Below, in pieces: positions 32,605 to 41,657 of a stretch of DNA of 41,657 nt. The DNA comes from Streptomyces boncukensis. GTDB lineage: Bacteria; Actinomycetota; Actinomycetes; Streptomycetales; Streptomycetaceae. Each line of letters starts with the position of its first letter. The first letter of the stretch is position 1. The stretch is taken from positions 1-41,657 of the forward strand of contig NZ_JAAKZZ010000008.1 of the NCBI RefSeq assembly GCF_011045075.1, written 5' to 3'. A program made the position numbers and the translations under genes. The notes beneath the pieces are model-generated. The model saw only the letters and a program-made list of their open reading frames with translations. It was not told the DNA's origin and did not search any database.

Positions 32605-34029
32605 TTGACCAGCACATCGCAGGCCGCCCCGATAGCCGCGGGGGCGGACGCCCCGCCGCTCGGGCGCATCGTCTTCATCACCGCAGCCGCCGCGATGGGC
32701 GGCTTCCTCTTCGGCTACGACAGCTCTGTGATCAATGGCGCGGTGGAGGCGATCCGCGGCAGGTTCGACATCGGCTCGGCCCTGCTCGCGCAGGTCATCG
32801 CCGCCGCGCTGATCGGCAGCGCGATCGGCGCGACCATCGCGGGACGCGTCGCCGACCGGATCGGGCGGATCGCGGTCATGCGGATCGCTGCCGTGCTCTT
32901 CACGGTGAGCGCGGTCGGCTCGGCCCTGCCGTTCGAGCTGTGGGACCTCGCGCTGTGGCGGGTGCTGGGCGGCGTCGCCATCGGCATGGCCTCCGTGATC
33001 GGCCCGGCCTATATCGCCGAGGTCTCCCCGCCCGCGTACCGGGGCCGGCTGGCCTCCTTCCAGCAGGGCGCGATCGTCCTCGGTATCGCCGTCTCCCAGC
33101 TGGTCAACTGGGGCATCCTGAACCTCGCCGACGGCGAGCAGCGCGGTCATATCGCCGGGCTGGAAGCCTGGCAGTGGATGCTGGGCATCATGGTGATCCC
33201 GGCGGTCGGCTACTTCCTGCTGTCCTTCACCATCCCCGAGTCCCCGCGCTTCCTGATCTCCGCGGGCCGCCCGGCCGAGGCCCGCGCGGTGCTCGCCCAG
33301 GTCGAGGGCGCGGGCACCGACCTGGATGCGCGGGTCGGCCAGATCGAGCACGCGATGCGCAGCGAGCACCAGTCCACCTTCCGGGATCTGCTCGGCGGCC
33401 GGGCCGGCCTGCTGCCCATCGTCTGGATCGGCATCGGACTCTCGGTCTTCCAGCAGCTCGTCGGCATCAACGTGGTGTTCTACTACTCCGCCACGCTGTG
33501 GCAGTCCGTCGGCATCGACCCCGAGGGCTCGTTCTTCTACTCCTTCACGACCTCGATCGTGAACATCATCGGCACCGTCATCGCGATGATCTTCGTCGAC
33601 CGGATCGGCCGCAAGCCGCTCGCGCTGATCGGCTCCGTCGGTATGGCGATCTCGCTGGCCCTGGTGGCCTGGGCGTTCTCCGCCAAGACCGGCTCCGGCG
33701 ACGATGTCTCGCTGCCGAACCTGCAGGGCGCCTTCGCCCTGGTCGGCGCCCACACCTTCACCCTGTTCTTCGCGCTCTCCTGGGGCGTCGTCGTCTGGGT
33801 GCTGCTCGGCGAGATCTTCCCGAACAAGATCCGCGCCGCCGCGCTGGGCATCGCCGCCTCCGCGCAGTGGGTCGCCAACTGGGCCATCACCGCCAGCTTC
33901 CCGAGCCTGTCGGACTGGAACCTGTCGACCACCTATGTGTTCTACACATTCTTCGCCGTGCTCTCGATCCCGTTCATCCTCAAGTGGGTGCCCGAGACCA
34001 AGGGCAAGGCGTTGGAGGAGATGGGCTGA
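32605..34029 (+). CDS. glcP: Glucose permease, major facilitator superfamily
   Basis: 474 residues from a TTG at 32605 with AGGAGCGAGAG directly upstream. Sugar porter family with 12 predicted membrane helices. Landmarks: AMGGFLFGYDSSVINGAVEA (helix 1), GRVADRIGR after helix 2, PAYIAEVSPPAYRGRLASFQQ, PESPRFLI after helix 6, GIGLSVFQQLVGINVVFYYS (helix 7, sugar-binding Gln residues), DRIGRKPL, and the closing VPETKGKALEE. It is very close to S. coelicolor GlcP as I recall it, the proton-coupled main glucose importer. The AT-rich promoter and palindrome suggest regulated expression. Confidence 0.94.
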   Translation: MTSTSQAAPIAAGADAPPLGRIVFITAAAAMGGFLFGYDSSVINGAVEAIRGRFDIGSALLAQVIAAALIGSAIGATIAGRVADRIGRIAVMRIAAVLFTVSAVGSALPFELWDLALWRVLGGVAIGMASVIGPAYIAEVSPPAYRGRLASFQQGAIVLGIAVSQLVNWGILNLADGEQRGHIAGLEAWQWMLGIMVIPAVGYFLLSFTIPESPRFLISAGRPAEARAVLAQVEGAGTDLDARVGQIEHAMRSEHQSTFRDLLGGRAGLLPIVWIGIGLSVFQQLVGINVVFYYSATLWQSVGIDPEGSFFYSFTTSIVNIIGTVIAMIFVDRIGRKPLALIGSVGMAISLALVAWAFSAKTGSGDDVSLPNLQGAFALVGAHTFTLFFALSWGVVVWVLLGEIFPNKIRAAALGIAASAQWVANWAITASFPSLSDWNLSTTYVFYTFFAVLSIPFILKWVPETKGKALEEMG

Positions 34030-34128
34030 CCCCCCCGCCGCCCGTCCCCTCGGTACGGACGCTGCCCCGGCCCGCACCCGCGCGCCGGGGCAGCGCCGTC
34101 CCGTCCGGTGCGGCGCCGTCCCGGCGGC

Positions 34129-35109
34129 TCACGCCAGCCGCGGCAGCACCCGCTCGGCGAACAGCCGCAGCGAGCTCCAGCCCTCCTCGACGGGCATGCC
34201 GCCGCACAGCGGGTGGAGCAGCAGCTGCTCCGCGTTCCGCGCCAGCTCCAGACACGTATCCGGCGTGACGAACCGGTAGACGCCCTCCTGGCGCAGCTCC
34301 TCGACGGACTGCGCGCCCGAGGTCATCAGCGAACGGGTCTCCGGGCTCTGCCAGGACGCGTACCGCTGCGCCTCGTACAGGAAGTGCGCCCCCAGCCGCG
34401 CCCACGCGCGGTCCGGATCCTCGGTGAGGTGCAGCGTGGGCAGCTCGGCGGGCGGCATCAGACACACCGGCTCGGTGCCGAGCCGTACGCAGCGCTGCTC
34501 GTAGTACCGCCGCAGCTGCGGCAGATGGGCCGGCAGGAAGAGCGGCAGCCCCAGCCTGGCCGCGCGCCGCGCCGCCGGACGGGAGCCGCCCCCGACGAAC
34601 AGCGGCGGATGCGGACGGGTGTACGGCCGGGGCCGCACCCGCACCGTCCGGCCGCGGTGGACGAACGGCTCGCCCGTCCACGCGGCCAGCAGGGTCTCCA
34701 GCGCCTCGTCCTGGAGCGCGCCCCGGGCGGCGAAGTCCAGGCCGAGCGCGGCGTACTCCTCGGGGCGGTAGCCGATCCCGGCGACCGCCATCAGCCGCCC
34801 GCCGCCTGTGAGATCGAGCACGGCCAGGTCCTCGGCGAGCCGCAGCGGATCGTAGAGCGGCGCGAGGACCGCGCAGGCGGACACCGCGATCCGCCGGGTA
34901 CGGCCGAGCAGCGCCCCGGCGAGGGGGAGCGGCGAGGGCAGCCAGCCGTCCGGGGAGCCGTGGTGCTCCTCGACGACCAGCGAGGTGAGGCCCTGTTCGT
35001 CGGCGTAGGCGGCCATGTCGAGCGCCGCCCGGTAGCGCTCGACGGGGGGCTCGGGAGGGGCCGCGGGCGGCCCGTCGGGGTGGACGAGATTGAAGCGCAC
35101 GCTTGTCAT
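34129..35109 (-). CDS. LLM-class (luciferase-like) flavin-dependent oxidoreductase
   Basis: 326 residues from an ATG at 35109 (an upstream in-frame GTG at 35118 is possible). A TIM-barrel flavin enzyme of the bacterial luciferase family: TSLVVEEHHGSPDGWLPSPL near residues 42-61, SACAVLAPLYDPLRLAEDLAVLD, GGRLMAVAGIGYRPEEYAALG, and RPYTRPHPPLFVGG. It probably uses FMNH2 or F420; the substrate is unknown. F420 use is possible because cofC is encoded in the same window. It is convergent with glcP and divergent from ftsY, apparently a single-gene unit. Confidence 0.88.
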   Translation of the reverse strand: MTSVRFNLVHPDGPPAAPPEPPVERYRAALDMAAYADEQGLTSLVVEEHHGSPDGWLPSPLPLAGALLGRTRRIAVSACAVLAPLYDPLRLAEDLAVLDLTGGGRLMAVAGIGYRPEEYAALGLDFAARGALQDEALETLLAAWTGEPFVHRGRTVRVRPRPYTRPHPPLFVGGGSRPAARRAARLGLPLFLPAHLPQLRRYYEQRCVRLGTEPVCLMPPAELPTLHLTEDPDRAWARLGAHFLYEAQRYASWQSPETRSLMTSGAQSVEELRQEGVYRFVTPDTCLELARNAEQLLLHPLCGGMPVEEGWSSLRLFAERVLPRLA

Positions 35110-35292
35110 CACGGTCACGGGGAGCGGACCGTAGCGGAGCGCGTGCGAAGCAGGAAGACATCTGCCCCGGCTCCCGCTGTGAACCGGGACACTCGGTGGC
35201 ACCACCCGGGCCGTCCGCTCCTTCGGATACCGGTGGGCGCTGCCCCCGCCCTTCCGGGCTTCCCGCCGGGGACACCATAGGATGGGAGCCCC

Positions 35293-36537
35293 ATGGAAAT
35301 CGTCATCCTTGTAGTAGTCATCGCCGTGGTCGCGCTGGGCGCGATCGGCGGCCTCGTGGTCAGCGGCCGGAAGAAGAAGGCGGTGCCGCCCGCCGGGCAG
35401 GCCCAGGCGCCCGCCGCCACCCGGGCCGCGCCCCCCGTCGAGCCGCAGGTCGGCGAGGACGCGGACGGCGCGCCCGAGGCACCCGGCAGAACCGTGACGG
35501 AGGTCGGTCTCCCCGAGGCCCCGGAGGTCCGGGAAGCGCCGACGGCCCCGGAGGCGGAGGCCGAGGCGGCGGCAGCGCCGGCCGAACCGGAGATCGAGAC
35601 CCCCGAACCCGCTGCGGGACGTCTCGTACGGCTCCGCGCCCGGCTCTCCCGCTCGCAGAACTCGCTCGGCAAGGGGCTGCTCACGCTCCTGTCCAGAGAA
35701 CACCTGGACGAGGAGACCTGGGAGGAGGTCGAGGACACCCTGCTGACCGCCGACGTCGGCGTCGGCCCCACCCAGGAGCTGGTGGAGCGGCTGCGCGAGC
35801 GGGTCCGGGTGCTCGGCACCCGCACCCCCGACGAGCTGCGCGGGCTGCTGCGCGACGAGCTGCTCACGCTCGTCGGCCCCGACCTGGACCGCACGGTGCA
35901 CACCGAGACCCGGGGCCCGGTCGACCGGCCCGGCGTGGCGCTGGTCGTCGGCGTCAACGGCACCGGCAAGACCACCACGACCGGCAAGCTGGCCCGCGTC
36001 CTGGTCGCGGACGGCAAGTCGGTGGTGCTGGGCGCCGCGGACACCTTCCGGGCCGCCGCCGTCGACCAGCTGGAGACCTGGGGCAAGCGCGTCGGCGCCC
36101 GCACGGTGCGCGGACCGGAGGGCGGCGACCCGGCCTCGGTCGCGTTCGACGCCGTCAAGGAGGGCACCGAGGAGAGCGCGGACGTCGTCCTCATCGACAC
36201 CGCGGGCCGTCTGCACACCAAGACCGGGCTCATGGACGAGCTGGGCAAGGTCAAGCGGGTCGTCGAGAAGCAGGGCCCGGTGGACGAGGTGCTGCTGGTG
36301 CTGGACGCCACCACCGGCCAGAACGGCCTCGTCCAGGCCCGCGTCTTCGCCGAGGTCGTGGACATCACCGGCATCGTGCTGACCAAGCTGGACGGCACCG
36401 CCAAGGGCGGCATCGTCGTCGCCGTGCAGCGCGAGCTGGGCGTGCCGGTGAAGCTCGTCGGGCTGGGCGAGGGCCCCGACGACCTCGCGCCGTTCGAGCC
36501 CGCCGCCTTCGTCGACGCACTGGTCGACGGCGACTAG
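35293..36537 (+). CDS. ftsY: Signal recognition particle receptor FtsY
   Basis: 414 residues from an ATG. FtsY is the SRP receptor GTPase that docks ribosome-nascent-chain-SRP complexes at the membrane. An N-terminal membrane helix (EIVILVVVIAVVALGAIGGL, residues 2-21) is followed by RKKK, an acidic Ala/Glu/Pro-rich A domain (about 35-115), and the NG domain. G1 is GVNGTGKTTTTGKLA starting at residue 220; DTFRAAAVDQLETW, DTAGRLHTKTGLMDEL (G3) and TKLDGTAKGGI (G4) follow. The smc-ftsY linkage is conserved in actinobacteria. A dispersed repeat begins at the stop codon. Confidence 0.97.
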   Translation: MEIVILVVVIAVVALGAIGGLVVSGRKKKAVPPAGQAQAPAATRAAPPVEPQVGEDADGAPEAPGRTVTEVGLPEAPEVREAPTAPEAEAEAAAAPAEPEIETPEPAAGRLVRLRARLSRSQNSLGKGLLTLLSREHLDEETWEEVEDTLLTADVGVGPTQELVERLRERVRVLGTRTPDELRGLLRDELLTLVGPDLDRTVHTETRGPVDRPGVALVVGVNGTGKTTTTGKLARVLVADGKSVVLGAADTFRAAAVDQLETWGKRVGARTVRGPEGGDPASVAFDAVKEGTEESADVVLIDTAGRLHTKTGLMDELGKVKRVVEKQGPVDEVLLVLDATTGQNGLVQARVFAEVVDITGIVLTKLDGTAKGGIVVAVQRELGVPVKLVGLGEGPDDLAPFEPAAFVDALVDGD

Positions 36538-36539
36538 GG

Positions 36540-36645
36540 CCGGTCCGGAGGCCCCGCAGGGGCGCGGGGAACTGCGCTCAGCTACCGAGCACCCGCGCCC
36601 TGCGGCGAAACAGCAACGGGCAGCCCCGACCCAGCCCGTTCCGCC
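36540..36645. repeat. Dispersed intergenic repeat, copy 3
   Basis: Starts at the ftsY stop. It has the exact 20-mer AGGGGCGCGGGGAACTGCGC at 36558-36577, then CACCCGCGCCC and CCCCGACCCAGCCC followed by GTTCCGCC, the same order as copy 2 at 26284. It lies between the convergent ftsY and prim-pol-like genes. Confidence 0.8.
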
Positions 36646-36654
36646 GGAGAGAAC

Positions 36655-37371
36655 TCACGGCTCCAGCACGGCCGCGCGGTGGCACACATAGGCCAGCGTG
36701 CCGAGCAGGAGCCGCGCCTGCGGCGGCCGCCCCGCCGCATCCAGCGTCGGCGGCCGCAGCCAGCGCACCGGGCCCAGACCGGCCAGGTCGGACGGCGGCG
36801 CCGTGATGTGGCCGCCCCTGCCGATGCCGCACAGGTCGAGCTCCGCGTCGTCCCACCCCATGCGGTACAGCAGTTCGGGGAGCTCGGCCGCGGCGCCGGG
36901 CGCCACGAAGAACCAGGCGCGGCCCGTCGGCGCCAGCGCGACGGGCCCCAGCGGCAGCCCCATCCGCTCCAGCCGCACCAGCGCGCACTGGCCCGCCGCC
37001 TCGGAGACCTCGATCACGTCGAACGAGCGGCCGGTCGGCAGCAGCAGGGCGGCTCCGGGCACATCCACCCACGCGGCGGTGGCCTCGTCGAGCGTGGCGC
37101 CCGCGGGGACCTCCAGCGTGGCGTCCAGCGGGTGGGCACCGGGCGCCGGGCAGGCACCGGCGCCGCACGAGCACTCCACACGGGCGCCGCCGGAGCCGCC
37201 TGCGGGCCGCGCGGCGCGCGCCCCGGGGACCACGTCCCACCCCCACAGGCCCGTGTACTCCGCCACGGCCGTGCACGCCGGGGCACGGGAGCGCCGGCGC
37301 GAACCGGGGCGCAGCTCCCGAATCTCCCGGAAGCCGGACAGACCGCTGATGGCGCCGATCGTGAAGCCCAT
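36655..37371 (-). CDS. Short prim-pol-like protein with degenerate active site
   Basis: 238 residues from an ATG at 37371 preceded by GGAGGGAGC. The layout follows the N-terminal domain of bifunctional primase/polymerases: an ALA-YA-type strand (CTAVAEYTGLWGWDVVPG), a CSCG...C...GAHP segment near residues 68-80, a TLDEATAAW helix, and a strand FDVIEVSEAAG where active enzymes have a DVLDVD-like acidic motif. Here the motif reads DVIEVS, so at least one catalytic Asp is lost. There is no helicase domain. It is probably a non-catalytic relative. I recall similar short proteins beside nsdA in other Streptomyces. The function is unknown. Confidence 0.75.
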   Translation of the reverse strand: MGFTIGAISGLSGFREIRELRPGSRRRSRAPACTAVAEYTGLWGWDVVPGARAARPAGGSGGARVECSCGAGACPAPGAHPLDATLEVPAGATLDEATAAWVDVPGAALLLPTGRSFDVIEVSEAAGQCALVRLERMGLPLGPVALAPTGRAWFFVAPGAAAELPELLYRMGWDDAELDLCGIGRGGHITAPPSDLAGLGPVRWLRPPTLDAAGRPPQARLLLGTLAYVCHRAAVLEP

Positions 37372-37776
37372 GCTCCCTCCAACGGGTCCCGTCTCGTGAT
37401 GGTTACGAACGGCGCTGCGCGCTGTGACAGGCGGGCTACGCTGGGGTCCTGACTGGAGTGCCGGCGGTCGCGCCGCGCTGTTGTTCCACGGGGTCAAGTC
37501 AATCGCGGACAGGCGCCGAAAGGTTCATTCGAAGGGGTGGCGAATGGTGGCGTTTCGGGGATCACCCTCGCGTGACCGGTGATCGTAGGATTACTTTCGG
37601 TACACACAACGGAGAGAGGCTCAGCGGTGTGGGTATGCCGGAGGCATCCTGTCGCGAGGCGTCGTCGGACGTCGCGAGGCGCCCGCGGAGACGTGGCCGC
37701 CACGGCGGCCGGAGCGACAGCACAGTGACAGCGGGATCGGCAGATGTCGCGGAGGGGCGGATGGGGGCGTTAGCCA
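37372..37776. other. 405-bp divergent intergenic region before nsdA
   Basis: No gene supported. It contains two inverted repeats: CATTCG (37526-37531) with CGAATG (37541-37546), and GATCACC (37560-37566) with GGTGATC (37578-37584). A -10-like TAGGAT follows at 37586-37591, directly after the second repeat. This is likely the nsdA promoter region, with a leader of about 180 bases. Confidence 0.5.
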
Positions 37777-39333
37777 GTGGCTGAGGGAGGACAGGCCGAC
37801 AAGTGCCCGAACGAGCGGCTGAGGTCGTGGTTCGTGCGCAGTGGCTGGTCGAAGGGCGAGCTGGCCCGTCAGGTGAACCGCCGTGCCCGGCAGCTGGGCG
37901 CGCATCACATCAGCACCGACACCTCGCGGGTGCGCCGCTGGCTCGACGGCGAGCAGCCGCGCGAGCCGATCCCGCGCATCCTGTCCGAGCTGTTCTCCGA
38001 GCGCTTCGGCTGCGTCGTCGCGGTCGAGGACCTCGGTCTGCGCCCCGCCCGGAAGTCGCCCGCGGCCTCCGGGATCGACCTTCCCTGGGCGGGGCCGCAG
38101 ACCGTGGTGCTGATCAGCGACTTCACGCGCAGCGATCTGATGCTGGGGCGGCGCGGCTTCCTGGGCACCTCGCTGGCCATGTCGGCGGGCCCCGCGCTGA
38201 TCGAGCCCATGCAGCGCTGGCTGGTGTCCAGCTCCGGCGGCGGGCCCGGCGGCGAGGGGCTGCAGGCGCCGTCCCGGGCCGGCCGGCCCGGCGGCGGGCC
38301 GCGGGCCCCGATGGGCCTCGCGGCCCAGGGCGCGGCCGGCGGCCCGCGGCGCGGGCCCCGGCTCTCCGAGCCCGAGCTGGAGCTGCTGGAGCAGACGGCC
38401 ATGATGTTCCGCCAGTGGGACGCCCAGTGCGGCGGCGGGCTGCGCCGCAAGGCCGTCGTCGGCCAGCTGCACGAGGTCACCGACCTGCTGCAGGAGCAGC
38501 ACCCGGAGCCGGTCGCCCGCCGGCTCTTCCGGGTGACGGCGGAGCTGGCCGAGCTGGCCGGCTGGATGAGCTACGACATCGGGCTCCAGCCCACCGCGCA
38601 GAAGTACTTCGTGCTGGCGCTGCACGCCGCGAAGGAAGCGGGGGACCGCCCGCTCGGCTCGTTCGTGCTGAGCAAGATGAGCCGCCAGATGATCCACCTC
38701 GGCCGCTCCGAGGACGCGCTGGAGCTCATCCACCTCGCGCAGTACGGCAGCAGGGGCGGCTCCACCCCCCGCACCCAGGCCATGCTGTACGCGATGGAGG
38801 CCCGCGCGTACGCCAACATGGGCCAGCCCGGCAAGTGCAAGCGCGCGGTGCGGATGGCCGAGGAGACGTTCAGCGAGATCGCCCCCGGCGACGGCGACCC
38901 GGACTGGATCCGCTTCTTCTCCGAGGCCGAGCTCTGCGCCGAGAACGCCCACTCCTACCGCGACCTGGCCTACTCCGCCGGCCGCAGCCCCAGCTACGCC
39001 TCGCTGGCCCGCCCCGTGATGGAGCGCGCCGTCGAGCTGTTCGGCAGGGAGGCGGCCGAGGCGGAGGGCGGCGGCCACCAGCGGTCGTACGCGCTGAACC
39101 TCATCGGCATGGCCAGCGTGCACCTGCTCCAGCGCGAGCCGGAGGGCTGCGCGGACCGGGCGGGCGAGGCCGTCGACGTCGCCAAGCGGCTCCGCTCCGA
39201 GCGGGTCAACAACCGGCTGCGGCGCACCGCCGCCACCGCCGTGCAGGACTTCGGCGAGGTCGGCGACGTCGTGCAGCTCAGCGAGCGGCTGCGTACGGAG
39301 CTGCCGGGAGGCGAGGTGGCCGCGGCGGGCTGA
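37777..39333 (+). CDS. nsdA: NsdA, negative regulator of differentiation and antibiotic production
   Basis: 518 residues from a GTG at 37777; no close Shine-Dalgarno, the nearest GGAGG being about 20 bases upstream. The N-terminal part resembles an HTH region (RLRSWFVRSGWSKGELARQV, then DTSRVRRWLDGEQPREPIPR and ILSELFSERFGCVVAVEDLG). A Gly/Pro/Arg-rich linker at about residues 150-195 is followed by helical repeats of TPR type from about 200 to the end (VARRLFRVTAELAELAGWMS, AQKYFVLALHAAKEAGDRPL). S. coelicolor NsdA, with this architecture and this position next to amtB, represses sporulation and antibiotic synthesis. How it works is not known from sequence. Confidence 0.92.
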   Translation: MAEGGQADKCPNERLRSWFVRSGWSKGELARQVNRRARQLGAHHISTDTSRVRRWLDGEQPREPIPRILSELFSERFGCVVAVEDLGLRPARKSPAASGIDLPWAGPQTVVLISDFTRSDLMLGRRGFLGTSLAMSAGPALIEPMQRWLVSSSGGGPGGEGLQAPSRAGRPGGGPRAPMGLAAQGAAGGPRRGPRLSEPELELLEQTAMMFRQWDAQCGGGLRRKAVVGQLHEVTDLLQEQHPEPVARRLFRVTAELAELAGWMSYDIGLQPTAQKYFVLALHAAKEAGDRPLGSFVLSKMSRQMIHLGRSEDALELIHLAQYGSRGGSTPRTQAMLYAMEARAYANMGQPGKCKRAVRMAEETFSEIAPGDGDPDWIRFFSEAELCAENAHSYRDLAYSAGRSPSYASLARPVMERAVELFGREAAEAEGGGHQRSYALNLIGMASVHLLQREPEGCADRAGEAVDVAKRLRSERVNNRLRRTAATAVQDFGEVGDVVQLSERLRTELPGGEVAAAG

Positions 39334-39774
39334 AGCGCGGCCCGCCGGAGCCGGCGGTGCCCGCCCCTTCCGCCGGCGGCACCGCACCCCGGCCCACCGG
39401 ACAACCGGCCGCGGCACCGTCCCCTTGGATCCCGACTCGGCCCCCCACGCCAGGTCAACCGGGACGAGGCCGCGGCCGGTCTCTGCGCACCGCCCTCCTG
39501 TGCCTTCCCGCGGCGGCCCGGCTCCGGGTCCGGCTCCGGGCCCGGAGCCGGGGAGCGCACTGGCGGGACGAGGGGGTGCGCAGCGTACTCCTCACCACCC
39601 CGCTCCGGACCGCCGTTCATTCCGGCGTAACACGTCGACTCCCATCGTCACGCACGCGAAACACCACGCGGCATCGACGGAAACGGGGCTTCGGGAGCCT
39701 GTCGCGCATACCGCCCGCAGGACCCGGGGCCCGGCACTGTCCGCACGGGTCGTGACTTCGAGGAGACGTCCACA
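39334..39774. other. 441-bp intergenic region upstream of amtB
   Basis: No gene supported; the first 250 bases are GC-rich with no convincing start or RBS. The last 170 bases hold the GlnR-type site (39647-39684) and the amtB promoter and leader. Confidence 0.6.
39647..39684 (+). promoter_or_regulatory. GlnR-type binding site for the amtB-glnK-glnD operon
   Basis: GTCAC (39647-39651), 6 bases, GAAAC (39658-39662), then a second GAAAC at 39680-39684 exactly 22 bp on. The streptomycete GlnR consensus is gTnAC-n6-GaAAC repeated with this 22-bp phase. A further GTAAC is at 39627-39631. GlnR is the known activator of this operon in S. coelicolor. Confidence 0.75.
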
Positions 39775-41381
<1,607 letters not shown>

Positions 41382-41470
41382 CCGGCGAGGCCGGGCCGCC
41401 CCTGCTCGCCCCCTGCGGGTGGGGGCCGCCCCGCACCCCCGACAGGACGCGACACGGAGAGCAGTCGACC

Positions 41471-41657
41471 ATGACGACTGAGAACACCGAAGCGGCACGG
41501 CGGCAGCCGCCCGCCCCGGACGTCCCGGACGCCCTGGACACCCCGGATGCTCCCGGCGACGGCTACGCTGCGGCCCGCCTGCGCCTCCTGCAGGACACGG
41601 CGCGCTCCGGCCCCTCCCGCCGCGCCGCCCTCTGCGCGCTCACGGACGAGTGGCTCG
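41471..41657 (+). CDS. glnD: PII-modifying nucleotidyltransferase GlnD, N-terminal fragment
   Basis: Open from an ATG at 41471 to the window edge (62 codons); GGAGAG lies about 11 bases upstream. The visible part is a Pro/Asp-rich N-terminus, then a helix AAARLRLLQDTARSGPSRRA followed by ALCALTDEWL, which fits the region just before the nucleotidyltransferase domain. The catalytic GGxGR motif lies outside the window. The identity rests mainly on the amtB-glnK-glnD order, which is standard in Streptomyces. Confidence 0.75.
   Translation, partial: MTTENTEAARRQPPAPDVPDALDTPDAPGDGYAAARLRLLQDTARSGPSRRAALCALTDEWL

Overview
The window is a high-GC, gene-dense piece of core chromosome from a Streptomyces-type actinomycete. 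Third codon positions are almost all G or C, GTG and TTG starts are common, and the gene order matches my recollection of the Streptomyces coelicolor block gltX - ndgR - leuCD - hupS - gpsA - ddl - thiLD - rpmB - recG - rsmD - coaD - rpmF - rnc - mutM - smc - glcP - ftsY - nsdA - amtB - glnK - glnD. I cannot name the species from sequence alone.

Layout. Bases 1-2930 hold a fumarylacetoacetate-hydrolase-family gene overlapping gltX, then one tRNA-Gln and two identical tRNA-Glu genes closed by a strong hairpin. Bases 2935-4198 hold a divergent MerR regulator / DUF4188 pair with paired operators. Bases 4271-7390 hold a large inverted repeat, the IclR regulator ndgR, and divergent leuCD. Bases 7626-12853 hold hupS, a small OB-like protein, the F420 gene cofC, and the lipid/wall genes for an acyltransferase, gpsA and ddl. 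Bases 12884-15904 hold a DUF3515 lipoprotein, a ligand-domain-only AsnC protein, thiL, thiD and rpmB. Bases 16144-25229 hold a FakA-like DAK protein, recG, rsmD, coaD, a coiled-coil Q-rich protein, DUF177, rpmF and rnc. Bases 25392-37371 hold mutM, a CAP-domain protein, acyP, a small coiled-coil protein, smc, glcP, an LLM oxidoreductase, ftsY and a degenerate prim-pol protein. Bases 37777-41657 hold nsdA and the amtB-glnK-glnD nitrogen operon, cut off inside glnD.

How the genes work together. Most are housekeeping: translation (gltX with the tRNAs it probably charges, rpmB, rpmF, rnc, rsmD), chromosome structure and repair (hupS, recG, mutM, smc), cofactors (cofC, thiL, thiD, coaD), leucine synthesis under NdgR, glucose uptake (glcP), protein targeting (ftsY), and nitrogen sensing, which carries a GlnR-type site upstream of amtB.

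The exceptional feature is in recG. Its Walker A motif is split between Lys and Thr by a 277-residue in-frame insertion (18892-19722) that has the hallmarks of a class 3 (WCT) intein: Ala at position 1, Trp in block B, Cys at F:4, a terminal His-Asn and Thr at +1. It carries an internally deleted LAGLIDADG endonuclease remnant in which both catalytic Asp positions are Gly, and its codon usage is visibly more relaxed than that of the host gene. RecG should therefore be inactive until the precursor splices. Secondary points of interest are a dispersed 20-bp-core intergenic repeat family, several probable leaderless promoters, and regulatory palindromes at ndgR/leuC, the MerR pair, glcP and nsdA.
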